In this document: positions 1 to 7,305 of the stretch, one piece after another
Numbering within the stretch: the first letter of the stretch is position 1
Layout: every line of letters begins with the position of its first letter
Origin: Phycisphaerales bacterium UBA1910
Lineage (GTDB): Bacteria > Planctomycetota > Phycisphaerae > Phycisphaerales > UBA1924
Direction of reading: 5' to 3'
Assembly: GCA_002337545.1 (NCBI GenBank)
Contig: DDGE01000036.1
Coordinates: 146,048 to 168,351 of the forward strand
DNA: 22,304 nt
Translations under genes and position numbers: made by a program
The notes under the pieces: generated by a model
Told to the model about the DNA's origin: nothing
The model's input: only the letters and a program-made list of their open reading frames with translations
Databases searched by the model: none

Positions 1-267
1 GAGGGCGAGCACGGGCATGTGATCTTCAACCCCGAATACGGGATTCGTCTCGGTGAGACGGAGGAGCTGCGCCAGGTTTATCGAGACATCGGGTTCTTCT
101 TCAAGGATCGGTGCCGTGGCTACACCGGGCATGTCTTCACGGGGAGCAAGTCACTTTCGACGCAGGTCCGCCTTCGGGCGATGCGGAAGCTGCCATTCAA
201 TAACGGGAGCATCCCGTGCCGTCTGCTGAGCTATGAGCTGTACCGGGATCCACCGAACCCCGAGTGA
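1..267 (+). CDS. Class I SAM-dependent rRNA methyltransferase, RlmL/THUMP type (C-terminal part)
   Basis: This is the 3' end of a gene that begins before the window; 88 codons are open from base 1 to a TGA at 265. The visible part resembles the end of the catalytic domain of the THUMP/RlmL family, which methylates N2 of guanine in 23S rRNA using S-adenosylmethionine. The motif NPEYGIRLGE matches the family motif IV (usually NPPYGERL), followed by a helix with Y-x-x-I-G-F-F-F-K and a terminal strand set NGSIPCRLLSYELY that resembles the end of RlmL domains. The second proline of NPPY is glutamate here. Family assignment is by motif only, because the THUMP and SAM-binding parts lie outside the window. 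Confidence 0.75.
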   Translation, partial: EGEHGHVIFNPEYGIRLGETEELRQVYRDIGFFFKDRCRGYTGHVFTGSKSLSTQVRLRAMRKLPFNNGSIPCRLLSYELYRDPPNPE

Positions 268-322
268 TCGGGGGGCGTACCACCGGCTCGAACTGAGAGC
301 GGACGGGTGTCTGGGAGTACAT

Positions 323-643
323 ATGAGCAACGAACCACGCCACGAAATCCTCATCGGCATGCGGGTTGATGATGAGGACGGCTACGCCCAATACCGCGCG
401 GGCATGACCCCGATCCTCGAATCCATGGGCGGATTCTTCCGCTACGACATGCGGGTGAGCGAGTTGCTCAAGGGAGAGGCGGAAGACGAGTTCAACCGCC
501 TGTTCCTCATGTCATTCCCCGATCAGGTGACAAGCGAGCGGTTCTTTGCGGACCCAGGGTACCTCAAGGTACGGGAAACCCATTTCGATGGCGCGGTCCG
601 TTCCTACGCCCTGATTGCCCAGTTTTCATATTCTCCGGCATGA
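323..643 (+). CDS. DUF1330 family small protein
   Basis: A 106-residue cytosolic protein of the DUF1330 dimeric alpha/beta-barrel (ferredoxin-like) family. Typical features are the opening strand EILIGMRVDDEDGYAQYR, the central GGFFRYDMRVSE strand, and a FPDQVTSERFFADPGYLKVR segment close to the family's F-P-s-x-e-x-a-x-x-W/F-Y-x-S-p-e-Y pattern. No catalytic activity is established for the family. The ATG at 323 is chosen because GGGAG lies 7 bases upstream and because it begins just ahead of the domain; a longer in-frame ATG at 233 would overlap the methyltransferase gene. It follows that gene by 55 bases and could be cotranscribed with it. It stands directly before the his promoter but shows no functional link to it. 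Confidence 0.75.
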   Translation: MSNEPRHEILIGMRVDDEDGYAQYRAGMTPILESMGGFFRYDMRVSELLKGEAEDEFNRLFLMSFPDQVTSERFFADPGYLKVRETHFDGAVRSYALIAQFSYSPA

Positions 644-659
644 TCTGCATCGGGGGTGC

Positions 660-689
660 TTGACGCGGCGAACCCCGGGTGAGTAGGAT
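660..689 (+). promoter_or_regulatory. Sigma-70-like promoter of the his operon
   Basis: TTGACG (660-665) and TAGGAT (684-689) are separated by 18 bases. The -10 box ends 8 bases before the ATG of the his leader peptide at 698, so the expected transcription start falls at about 696-698 and the leader peptide would be read from a nearly leaderless transcript. There is no TA dinucleotide between the attenuator and hisG, which leaves this as the best promoter for the operon. Confidence 0.6.
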
Positions 690-697
690 CGACCCGC

Positions 698-757
698 ATG
701 ACGAATCTCTTCGCCCATCTGCATCATCATCACAGCCATACACATGGCCGGCGATGA
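698..757 (+). CDS. hisL: his operon leader peptide
   Basis: This is a 19-codon ORF, MTNLFAHLHHHHSHTHGRR followed by TGA, located 139 bases upstream of hisG. Seven of its 19 residues are histidine, with four consecutive His codons at 722-733, the hallmark of transcription attenuation by ribosome stalling when charged histidyl-tRNA is scarce. The codons just before its stop (GGCCGGCG, 746-753) are the exact reverse complement of the 5' part of the terminator that follows. No clear Shine-Dalgarno sequence would be present if transcription starts where the promoter predicts, so translation may be leaderless. The peptide itself has no expected function beyond sensing. Confidence 0.9.
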   Translation: MTNLFAHLHHHHSHTHGRR

Positions 758-810
758 TCGTGCAGACACGCGTGCTTGAGCACCTGAACTGACACACCTC
801 AACGCCGGCC
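746..810 (+). promoter_or_regulatory. his attenuator, antiterminator pairing
   Basis: GGCCGGCG (746-753) can pair over eight bases with CGCCGGCC (803-810), excluding the terminator. A small hairpin GTGC-TTGA-GCAC (772-783) sits in the intervening loop. A ribosome stalled at the first His run (722-733) would leave 746-753 free and favour antitermination; a ribosome reaching the stop at 755-757 would cover it and allow the terminator to form. The pairings are visible; the switching is inferred from classical his attenuation. Confidence 0.75.
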
Positions 811-830
811 TCGGGTCGGCGTTGTTCGTT
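801..830 (+). terminator. his attenuator terminator
   Basis: AACGCCG (801-807) pairs with CGGCGTT (817-823); a G-U and two C-G pairs can extend the stem to ten with a TCG loop. It is followed by TTGTTCGTT, a T-rich but not uniform tract, so termination is probably partial. It lies between the leader peptide and hisG. Confidence 0.75.
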
Positions 831-862
831 GTCGTGCTGTGCACATCGAATCAACCCGCCCG

Positions 863-895
863 GGGTCGGCTCCACGAAACACAAGGAACCGACCC
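863..895 (+). promoter_or_regulatory. Hairpin presenting the hisG ribosome binding site
   Basis: GGGTCGG (863-869) is perfectly complementary to CCGACCC (889-895), one base before the hisG ATG. The 19-base loop contains the Shine-Dalgarno sequence AAGGAA (883-888). This could tune hisG translation, but it may be incidental in G+C-rich sequence. Confidence 0.35.
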
Positions 896-896
896 G

Positions 897-1772
897 ATGA
901 CTCCGCAATCTGACGACAACACGATCAAACTGGCAATCCCCAAGGGACGCATGTACGAGGGCGTCTCCAAGCTCATGGGCGATGCGGGGATCCGGATCCG
1001 CACTTCTTCGCGGGACTATCGCCCCACGCTCTCGCTCCCGGGTTACGACGTCAAGATTCTCAAGCCTCGCGCCGTGATCGAGATGCTCAACATGGGCGCT
1101 CGCGATCTGGGGTTCGCGGGGGAGGACTGGGTCCGTGAGGACGACGCGGATCTCGTGGAACTCCTCGATACCGGGCTCGATCGTGTCCGCCTCGTCGCAG
1201 CGATCCCCGAACGCAGCAACGAGAACGAACTGCTCAATCGCGAGAACGCGATCGTTGCGTCGGAGTATGTGAACCTCACACAGCGTTGGATCGAATCGAA
1301 GGGGTACAGCGCACGATTGATCCGGAGCTACGGCGCGACGGAGGTGCTCCCGCCCGAGGACGCGGACTGCATCATCGACAACACCGCGACAGGTGCGACA
1401 CTCGAGGCGAACAACCTGCGGATCATCGACGAGCTCATGGTCTCGACGACGCGCCTGTATGCGTCGAAGAACGCGATGGAGAACCCGATCAAGCGCGAGC
1501 AGATCGAGCGGTACACGCTGCTGATCCGCTCGGTGCTCGAAGCGCGAGTCCGGGTGATGCTCGAGCTGAATGTGTCCAACGAGAACCTTGCGGGTGTGAT
1601 CGAGGTGCTGCCCTGCATGCGGACGCCGACGGTGGCGCCGATGCACAACGACGACGGGTTCGCGGTCAAAGCCGCGGTGCCCCGCGAGCAGCTCACGCAG
1701 GTCATCCCGCTGATTCGGCAACGCGGCGGCACGGACATCATCGTCACCAACCCAGCCCAGATCGTGCCATGA
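897..1772 (+). CDS. hisG: ATP phosphoribosyltransferase, long form
   Basis: HisG (291 residues) joins ATP and PRPP to make phosphoribosyl-ATP, the first and feedback-controlled step of histidine synthesis. Visible landmarks are the N-terminal KLAIPKGRMYEG, the segment FAGEDWVRE, and the PRPP-binding TATGATLEANNLR. The last 75 or so residues (VRVMLELNVSNENLAGV onward to the GGTDIIVTN end) form the HisG_C histidine-binding domain, so this is the homohexameric long form that needs no HisZ partner. The ATG at 897 has AAGGAA eight bases upstream; an in-frame extension to 822 would run into the attenuator and is rejected. It is the first structural gene of the operon and overlaps hisC by ATGA. Confidence 0.95.
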   Translation: MTPQSDDNTIKLAIPKGRMYEGVSKLMGDAGIRIRTSSRDYRPTLSLPGYDVKILKPRAVIEMLNMGARDLGFAGEDWVREDDADLVELLDTGLDRVRLVAAIPERSNENELLNRENAIVASEYVNLTQRWIESKGYSARLIRSYGATEVLPPEDADCIIDNTATGATLEANNLRIIDELMVSTTRLYASKNAMENPIKREQIERYTLLIRSVLEARVRVMLELNVSNENLAGVIEVLPCMRTPTVAPMHNDDGFAVKAAVPREQLTQVIPLIRQRGGTDIIVTNPAQIVP

Positions 1773-2836
1773 AGAACCAACCAATCCAACCCGCTCGGCG
1801 CATCGGTGAACTCCAGCCATACGCGCCCCCCGCACGCGATCCGAGGATCATGCTCACCCTCGATAACAACGAAGGGGCTCCGATCGATATGTCGATCCTG
1901 AAGGTGCTGCGGGAGATCGAACCCAAGACGCTCACGCGCTACCCGGATCAATCTTCGCTCGAAGCGCAGATCGCGGAATCGTTCGGAGTTGACCCTAACC
2001 GTGTCGTGATCACCAACGGCGGCGACGACGCGATCGATCGGGTCTGCCGTGCGATTCTCAACCCTGGCGATGCGATGCTCACGCACACGCCGGGCTTTGT
2101 GATGATCCCGCGCTGGGCTCAGCTCGCGGGCGCGACAAACCGAACGGTGGATTGGCTCGAAGGTGACTTCCCACGCGATGCGTTTCTTGATGCGATCGAT
2201 GATTCTGTTCGGCTGGTATCGATCATCTCCCCCTGCAATCCGAGCGGCGCGATTGTGCCCAAGGACGACATCCTTGCGATCGCGGAGAAGTGCCAAGCGG
2301 TTGGGGCGGTGCTCATGCTCGATCAGGCGTACATCGAGTTTGCGGATGAGGACCCGATCGGTTCGGTGATTGATTTTGCGAATGTCGTCATCGTGCGGAC
2401 CTTCTCCAAGGCGTTTGGCGGCGCGGGGTTGCGGGTTGGGTACGCGATCGCCCCCGAACCGATCGCGACCTGGTTACGCACCGTTGGCGGCCCCTACCCC
2501 GTGGCGAGTCTCTCCATCGCGATCGCCAGCGCGATCTATAAGCGACGCGAGAAGCGCACACCCATCATCGAGCAGACACGCTTCAATCGAGACACACTCA
2601 TCGAGACACTCCAATCCCAAGGGATCAAGGCGATGGAATCACAGGCGAACTTCGTCCTCGCACGGTTCGATGACGCAGCCAGCGTCCACGCGCAGCTGCT
2701 CGATCAGGGCATCAGCGTCCGGCGATTCCGAACCGGAAGCGTGATTGATCAATACCTCCGCATCACCGTCCCCGCAGACACCATACAACTCAATCAACTC
2801 CTCAACGCGCTGGACGCGATCGGAGCAATCCCATGA
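1769..2836 (+). CDS. hisC: Histidinol-phosphate aminotransferase
   Basis: A PLP-dependent class I/II aminotransferase of 355 residues that converts imidazole-acetol phosphate and glutamate to histidinol phosphate. The PLP lysine is K214 in TFSKAFGGAGLRVGY; other landmarks are TRYPD near residue 60, ITNGGDDAID in place of the common GSDE cofactor loop, SPCNPSGA, and LDQAYIEFAD. The ATG at 1769 overlaps the hisG stop as ATGA, implying translational coupling; the same frame is open upstream through hisG but that part is not HisC-like. It overlaps hisB by ATGA at its end. The C-terminal RRFRTGSVIDQYLRITV stretch is typical of HisC. Confidence 0.93.
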   Translation: MKNQPIQPARRIGELQPYAPPARDPRIMLTLDNNEGAPIDMSILKVLREIEPKTLTRYPDQSSLEAQIAESFGVDPNRVVITNGGDDAIDRVCRAILNPGDAMLTHTPGFVMIPRWAQLAGATNRTVDWLEGDFPRDAFLDAIDDSVRLVSIISPCNPSGAIVPKDDILAIAEKCQAVGAVLMLDQAYIEFADEDPIGSVIDFANVVIVRTFSKAFGGAGLRVGYAIAPEPIATWLRTVGGPYPVASLSIAIASAIYKRREKRTPIIEQTRFNRDTLIETLQSQGIKAMESQANFVLARFDDAASVHAQLLDQGISVRRFRTGSVIDQYLRITVPADTIQLNQLLNALDAIGAIP

Positions 2837-3423
2837 CCCCACGCACCGCGACGATATCACGCACGACCCGAGAAACGCAGATCGAGTGCTCGATCAACCT
2901 CGACACCCCCGGCGAATCCACGATCTCCACCGGGCTCGGGTTCCTCGATCACATGCTCGACGCGCTCTCGCGTCACTCAGGGATCAAGATCGATCTGACT
3001 TGCACGGGTGATCTGATCGTGGACGACCACCACTCGGTAGAGGATTGTGCGCTTGTCTTGGGCAAGTGCATCGACGAGGCACTCGGGCAACGCGTCGGGA
3101 TTGAACGATTCGCGAGCGCCTTTGCCCCCCTCGATGAAGCACTCGCGCGATGCGTGATCGACTTCTCGGGTCGCCCGTTTGCGTCCGTCGAGCTCGGGTT
3201 CGTCCGCGAAACGCTCGGCGATGTCGCGACGGAGAACATCACGCATTTCTTCGAGTCCCTCGCGGTGTCGATGCGGGCGACGCTGCATGTCGATCTGATC
3301 CGAGGCAAGAACGATCATCACAAAGCAGAAGCCGCGTTCAAAGCCCTCGCGCTCGCGCTGCGTGACGCGACCCGAGTTACCCGAGGCAATGAGCTGCCTT
3401 CTACCAAGGGGACCCTGTCATGA
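2833..3423 (+). CDS. hisB: Imidazoleglycerol-phosphate dehydratase
   Basis: A monofunctional HisB of 196 residues that dehydrates imidazoleglycerol phosphate to imidazole-acetol phosphate using a di-manganese site. The metal-binding repeats are clear: GLGFLDHMLDALSRHSG, DDHHSVEDCALVLG, ENITHFFESLA and GKNDHHKAEAAFKALALALRDA. The N-terminal HAD phosphatase domain found in enterobacterial HisB is absent, so a separate histidinol-phosphate phosphatase must exist elsewhere in the genome. It is coupled to hisC and hisH by ATGA overlaps on both sides. Confidence 0.95.
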   Translation: MTPRTATISRTTRETQIECSINLDTPGESTISTGLGFLDHMLDALSRHSGIKIDLTCTGDLIVDDHHSVEDCALVLGKCIDEALGQRVGIERFASAFAPLDEALARCVIDFSGRPFASVELGFVRETLGDVATENITHFFESLAVSMRATLHVDLIRGKNDHHKAEAAFKALALALRDATRVTRGNELPSTKGTLS

Positions 3424-4007
3424 CACAAGTGACCATCATCGATACGGGGATCGCGAACACCGCATCGGTCTCCGCAGCGTTCGAGCGGCTGGGTTGCGAT
3501 GTCGCGCTCTCGCACGACCCGGGTCTGATCGATGACGCGCCCCTTGTCGTCCTGCCAGGCGTAGGAAACTTCGGCGCGGGCATGCGGGCGATCCGCTCAT
3601 GCAAGCTCGATGGGGTCATCATCGATCGTGTTGAGAACAACAGACCGCTCATGGGCATCTGCCTTGGTCTGCAACTGCTCTGCGATGCGTCGGATGAATC
3701 GCCGGGCATTGAGGGACTCGGCATCATCAATGCAATGGTGACCCGGTTCTCCGATGATATCCGCACGCCCCAGCACGGATGGAACCGCGTTGGCGACGGG
3801 TACGCGTACTACTCCAACACCTACCGGATCGAGACCTTCCCGGAAGGATGGGACGGCGAGACGAGCACGCACGGGGCGCCCTTCGTTGCGTACCTTCAAC
3901 GCGGGACCACCCTCGCGTGCCAGTTCCACCCGGAGCTATCGGGCGCGTGGGGGGCGAACCTGATGCGTGAGTGGATTGAGAACGCGAAGGAGGTCGTGTC
4001 ATGCTGA
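3420..4007 (+). CDS. hisH: Imidazole glycerol phosphate synthase, glutaminase subunit
   Basis: A class I glutamine amidotransferase of 195 residues that supplies ammonia to HisF. The catalytic triad is visible: nucleophile C81 in GICLGLQLL, and H170 and E172 in CQFHPELSG. The oxyanion-strand region is PGVGNFGAGM. Two places depart from the common HisH sequence: the usual P-H-M-G-W-N is PQHGWN, and the usual Y-F-V-H-S-Y is YAYYSNTYR. It begins inside the last codons of hisB and overlaps hisF by seven bases. The gene end carries AAGGAGG (3987-3993), which serves as the hisF ribosome binding site. Confidence 0.92.
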   Translation: MTQVTIIDTGIANTASVSAAFERLGCDVALSHDPGLIDDAPLVVLPGVGNFGAGMRAIRSCKLDGVIIDRVENNRPLMGICLGLQLLCDASDESPGIEGLGIINAMVTRFSDDIRTPQHGWNRVGDGYAYYSNTYRIETFPEGWDGETSTHGAPFVAYLQRGTTLACQFHPELSGAWGANLMREWIENAKEVVSC

Positions 4008-4759
4008 CAAGCAGGATCATCCCGTGTCTCGATATCGATAACGGACGCGTGGTCAAGGGCGTGAAGTTCGCGAACCTGCGTGACGCGGGCGACCCCGTGG
4101 AGCAGGCGACGCGGTACGAGCAGGACGGTGCGGACGAGCTGGTGATGCTCGATGTGAGTGCGACGACATCCGGACGCGAAACAGCGCTCGAAACCGTTCG
4201 CGCAGTTCGCAGCGCACTTTCGATCCCCCTGAGTGTCGGTGGGGGGGTGCGGTCGGTCGAGCACGCGCTCGCGCTCCTCCGCGCCGGTGCGGACAAGGTG
4301 GGGGTGAATAGTGCCGCGGTCGAGAACCCAAGCTTGCTGCGTGAGCTCGCAGACAAGGTCGGGGCCCAGTGCGTGGTGCTTTCGATCGATGCCGCGACGC
4401 GCGTGGAGGGCAACGGCTGGGAGGTCGTCACCCGCGCGGGCACGCACCGCACGGGGATCGATGCGATCGAATGGTCAGCGAGCGCGTCATCGATGGGCGC
4501 GGGTGAGATCCTTCTGACCAGCTTCGATCAGGACGGCACCCGCTCGGGGTACGACACAGACCTGTTGCGTGCGGTGCGTTCGTTGACGACGCTCCCGATC
4601 ATCGCGTCGGGAGGCGCCGACAACTCAACCCATATGCTCGATGCGCTGATCGCGGGCGCCGACGCGGTGCTCGCGGCGTCCATCTTCCACGACAACGACA
4701 CCACACCCAACGCGATCAAGCTAGAACTGCGAGCATCAGGAATCGAGGTACGCACATGA
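4001..4759 (+). CDS. hisF: Imidazole glycerol phosphate synthase, cyclase subunit
   Basis: A 252-residue (beta/alpha)8 barrel that uses ammonia from HisH to turn PRFAR into imidazoleglycerol phosphate and AICAR, the latter feeding purine synthesis. The catalytic aspartates fall at the canonical positions, D11 in RIIPCLDID and D130 in VVLSIDAATR. Phosphate-binding loops are SVGGGVRS and IIASGGADN. The start is fixed by a strong AAGGAGG seven bases upstream. It overlaps hisH by seven bases and the next gene by ATGA, consistent with stoichiometric synthesis of the HisHF complex. Confidence 0.95.
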   Translation: MLTSRIIPCLDIDNGRVVKGVKFANLRDAGDPVEQATRYEQDGADELVMLDVSATTSGRETALETVRAVRSALSIPLSVGGGVRSVEHALALLRAGADKVGVNSAAVENPSLLRELADKVGAQCVVLSIDAATRVEGNGWEVVTRAGTHRTGIDAIEWSASASSMGAGEILLTSFDQDGTRSGYDTDLLRAVRSLTTLPIIASGGADNSTHMLDALIAGADAVLAASIFHDNDTTPNAIKLELRASGIEVRT

Positions 4760-6036
4760 TGATCCCATCGATTGATATTCAGAACGGGCAAGCGGTCCAA
4801 CTCATCGGAGGAGACAAGAAAGCCATCGAGGCGGGCGACCCGCGCCCGATTGCAGAGAAGTTCGCGCGCGTGGGGGAGATCGCCCTGATCGACCTCGACG
4901 CCGCGATGGGTACCGGCTCAAACAAAGAACTGCTCAAAGAGATCTGCGCCCAGTACCCGTGCCGGGTCGGAGGCGGGATCCGCGATGTAGAGACCGCCAT
5001 CGAATGGCTCGACGCGGACGCTCGCAAGGTCATCCTGGGCACCGCTGCGAAACCCGAGATTCTGCGCGAGCTCCCACGAGATCGTGTCATCGCGGCACTC
5101 GATGCACGCAACGACAAGGTCGTTGTAGAGGGGTGGAAGACGGAAACCGCCGACACGATCGAGGATCGAATGCTCGAGCTGCGCGAGTATGTGGGTGGAA
5201 TTCTCGTTACATTTGTCGAGTGCGAGGGGCGCATGGGCGGATTGCCCTTCGATCGCGTCGAGCAGCTTGCGAAGTGCGCGGCGGACGCGAAGCTCACCGC
5301 CGCGGGCGGGGTCCGCAACGCGGCCGACATCGCTCGCATCGATCAACTCGGCGCCGATGCGCAGGTGGGCATGGCACTGTACTCCGGCGCGATCGATCTC
5401 GCGGATGGGTTCTGTGGGCCGCTGCGATCCGATCGCCCCGATGGGCTCTGGCCCACCGTGGTCTGCGACGAGCGGGGCGCAACCCTCGGGCTCGTCTACT
5501 CGAATCTCGAAAGCATCCGCGAGTCCATCACCACCGGCACCGGCGTGTATTACTCACGCTCGCGTCGATCGCTCTGGCGGAAGGGTGAATCCTCAGGGAA
5601 CACACAACAGCTGATCCGAATCGATACGGACTGTGATCGCGATGCGCTCCGGTTTACGGTCCGCCAATCCGGTTCCGGGTTCTGTCACCTGGGTACCACC
5701 TCGTGCTTTGGTGACGCCAGTGGGCTGAATCGACTCGCCAACACCATCACACAACGGGTTGCCAGCGCGCCGGCGGGTTCGTACACGCGCCGATTGCTCG
5801 ACGATCCCGCGCTGCTCGGCGCAAAGCTCCGCGAAGAAGCGGACGAGCTCATCGCTGCGGAGTCACAGTCCGACGCGACCCACGAAGCCGCCGATGTGCT
5901 CTTCTTCGCCCTGACCCGCGCGATCCAGCTCGGCGCAACACTCCCCGATATCGAACGCGAGCTCGATCGACGCGCACGCAAGGTGTCCCGCAGGCCCGGC
6001 AACGCCAAGCCCGCGTACACAGGAGACCAATCATGA
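4756..6036 (+). CDS. HisA-HisI-HisE triple-domain fusion
   Basis: One uninterrupted 426-residue ORF carries three enzymes. Residues 1-225 or so are HisA-like (ProFAR isomerase), with IPSIDIQNG (D7), CRVGGGIRD, AALDARND (D116) and AAGGVRN. Residues 228-320 are HisI (phosphoribosyl-AMP cyclohydrolase), with DGLWPTVVCDERG, YYSRSRRSLWRKGESSGNTQ, the metal motif D292-C293-D294-R-D296 and C310/C317 in FCHLGTTSCF. Residues 345-415 are HisE (phosphoribosyl-ATP pyrophosphatase), with REEADELIAAE (E360, E361, E364) and HEAADVLFFAL. Together they perform steps 2, 3 and 4. HisI-HisE fusions are common; a HisA-HisI-HisE chain is one I do not know as standard. The HisA part is divergent: VECEGRMGG replaces the usual D-G-T-L-x-G stretch, and the domain is slightly short. 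It overlaps hisF and hisD by ATGA. Confidence 0.9.
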   Translation: MMIPSIDIQNGQAVQLIGGDKKAIEAGDPRPIAEKFARVGEIALIDLDAAMGTGSNKELLKEICAQYPCRVGGGIRDVETAIEWLDADARKVILGTAAKPEILRELPRDRVIAALDARNDKVVVEGWKTETADTIEDRMLELREYVGGILVTFVECEGRMGGLPFDRVEQLAKCAADAKLTAAGGVRNAADIARIDQLGADAQVGMALYSGAIDLADGFCGPLRSDRPDGLWPTVVCDERGATLGLVYSNLESIRESITTGTGVYYSRSRRSLWRKGESSGNTQQLIRIDTDCDRDALRFTVRQSGSGFCHLGTTSCFGDASGLNRLANTITQRVASAPAGSYTRRLLDDPALLGAKLREEADELIAAESQSDATHEAADVLFFALTRAIQLGATLPDIERELDRRARKVSRRPGNAKPAYTGDQS

Positions 6037-7295
6037 CACTCCTCCGCGTGATACAACCCGAAGAGGTCAGCCGTGAGCTCAAACCCGTCGTCCGCGGCGA
6101 GGTGCTCGATCAGGCACGCGCCATCGTCGATCGCGTGCGAGTTGAAGGGCTCGACGCGATACGCGCATTCGCTGATCAGTTCGGAGAATGCTCTCCCGAT
6201 CAACCAATCGTGCTCGGACGCGAGGCGATGCGTGCTGCATACGACGAGCTGGACTCGGACGATCGCGATGCGCTCGAGCGCGCAGCCCAGCGCATCGAAC
6301 GCTTCGCCAACGCCCAGCGTGATGCGATCCAGCCGCTCACGCTCGATGTGCCCGGCGGGAAGGCGGGGCACACGATCGAACCCGTCCAATCTGCAGGGTG
6401 CTATGCGCCCGCGGGTCGGTACCCGCTCCCGAGTTCGGTCCTCATGACCGGGATCACCGCAAGGGCAGCCGGGTGCGGGCGGGTTGTCGTTGCATCCCCT
6501 GGCGCGAACCCCGTCGCGCTCGCCGCCGCCCATATCGCAGGTGCGGACGAGTTCCTGTGTATCGGCGGCGCCCACGCGATCGCTGCCTTGGCGTACGGTT
6601 TCAAGGGATTCCAACGCTGCGATGTCATCGCAGGACCAGGCAACGCGTGGGTGACGGCGGCCAAGCAACTCGTCACCGGCATCGTCGGGATCGATATGCT
6701 CGCGGGGCCTTCCGAACTGCTGATCATTGCGGACGACAGCGCCGATGTTGAAACGCTGGCTGCGGACCTGCTCGCTCAGGCCGAGCACGACACCGACGCG
6801 GTGCCCATCCTTGTGACGACATGCGCATCCCACGCCGAGTCCATTCAAGCTGAGCTCGAGTCCCAGCTCGAAACGCTTCCAACATCGGAAACCGCCCGTG
6901 TCGCGCTGAACAACGGGTTCGTCGTCGTGGGCGAATCGATCGATCAGGTGATCGAGATCTCCGACGCCCTCGCGCCCGAGCACCTGGAGATCATCACCCG
7001 CGACGCGGATCGTGTTGCATCGCGTGTCCGCAATGCGGGCGGGGTGTTCATCGGCTCACGCACCGCCGAGGTGCTCGGTGACTACGGCATCGGTCCCAAC
7101 CACACCCTCCCAACCGGTGGCACCGCCCGGTTCCAATCAGGTCTGAGCGTCATGCACTTCCTGAGATTACGCACCTGGATCCGCATCGACGAACCCATCG
7201 CGTGCGAACCCGCATTGGACGATACCATGCGTATCGCACGCATGGAGGGGCTCATCGCGCACGAGCGATCGGCGCAGCGACGGGTCCCGGATTGA
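6033..7295 (+). CDS. hisD: Histidinol dehydrogenase
   Basis: A 420-residue zinc enzyme that oxidises histidinol to histidine in two NAD-dependent steps, the end of the pathway. Signature segments are GRYPLPSSVLMT, GPGNAWVTAAKQLV, AGPSELLIIAD, LAQAEHDTDA (zinc-site Gln and His), APEHLEIIT, NAGGVFIG and GIGPNHTLPTGG. The near-terminal EGLIAHERSA supplies the last histidine ligand expected for the family. Length is close to the usual 430. The gene is last among the his genes rather than second as in enterobacteria. Its stop is 10 bases before the photolyase start, with no terminator between them. Confidence 0.95.
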   Translation: MTLLRVIQPEEVSRELKPVVRGEVLDQARAIVDRVRVEGLDAIRAFADQFGECSPDQPIVLGREAMRAAYDELDSDDRDALERAAQRIERFANAQRDAIQPLTLDVPGGKAGHTIEPVQSAGCYAPAGRYPLPSSVLMTGITARAAGCGRVVVASPGANPVALAAAHIAGADEFLCIGGAHAIAALAYGFKGFQRCDVIAGPGNAWVTAAKQLVTGIVGIDMLAGPSELLIIADDSADVETLAADLLAQAEHDTDAVPILVTTCASHAESIQAELESQLETLPTSETARVALNNGFVVVGESIDQVIEISDALAPEHLEIITRDADRVASRVRNAGGVFIGSRTAEVLGDYGIGPNHTLPTGGTARFQSGLSVMHFLRLRTWIRIDEPIACEPALDDTMRIARMEGLIAHERSAQRRVPD

Positions 7296-7305
7296 GAGGG
7301 CAGCA

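Noticed and set aside
564..1835. 423-codon ORF on the minus strand opposite hisG
   Set aside because: It is antisense to hisG, crosses the his attenuator, and its arginine/histidine-rich translation resembles no family; G+C-rich codon bias creates such shadows.
5685..6983. 432-codon ORF on the minus strand opposite hisD
   Set aside because: The plus strand holds a complete HisD with all motifs; the antisense translation has no recognisable domain.
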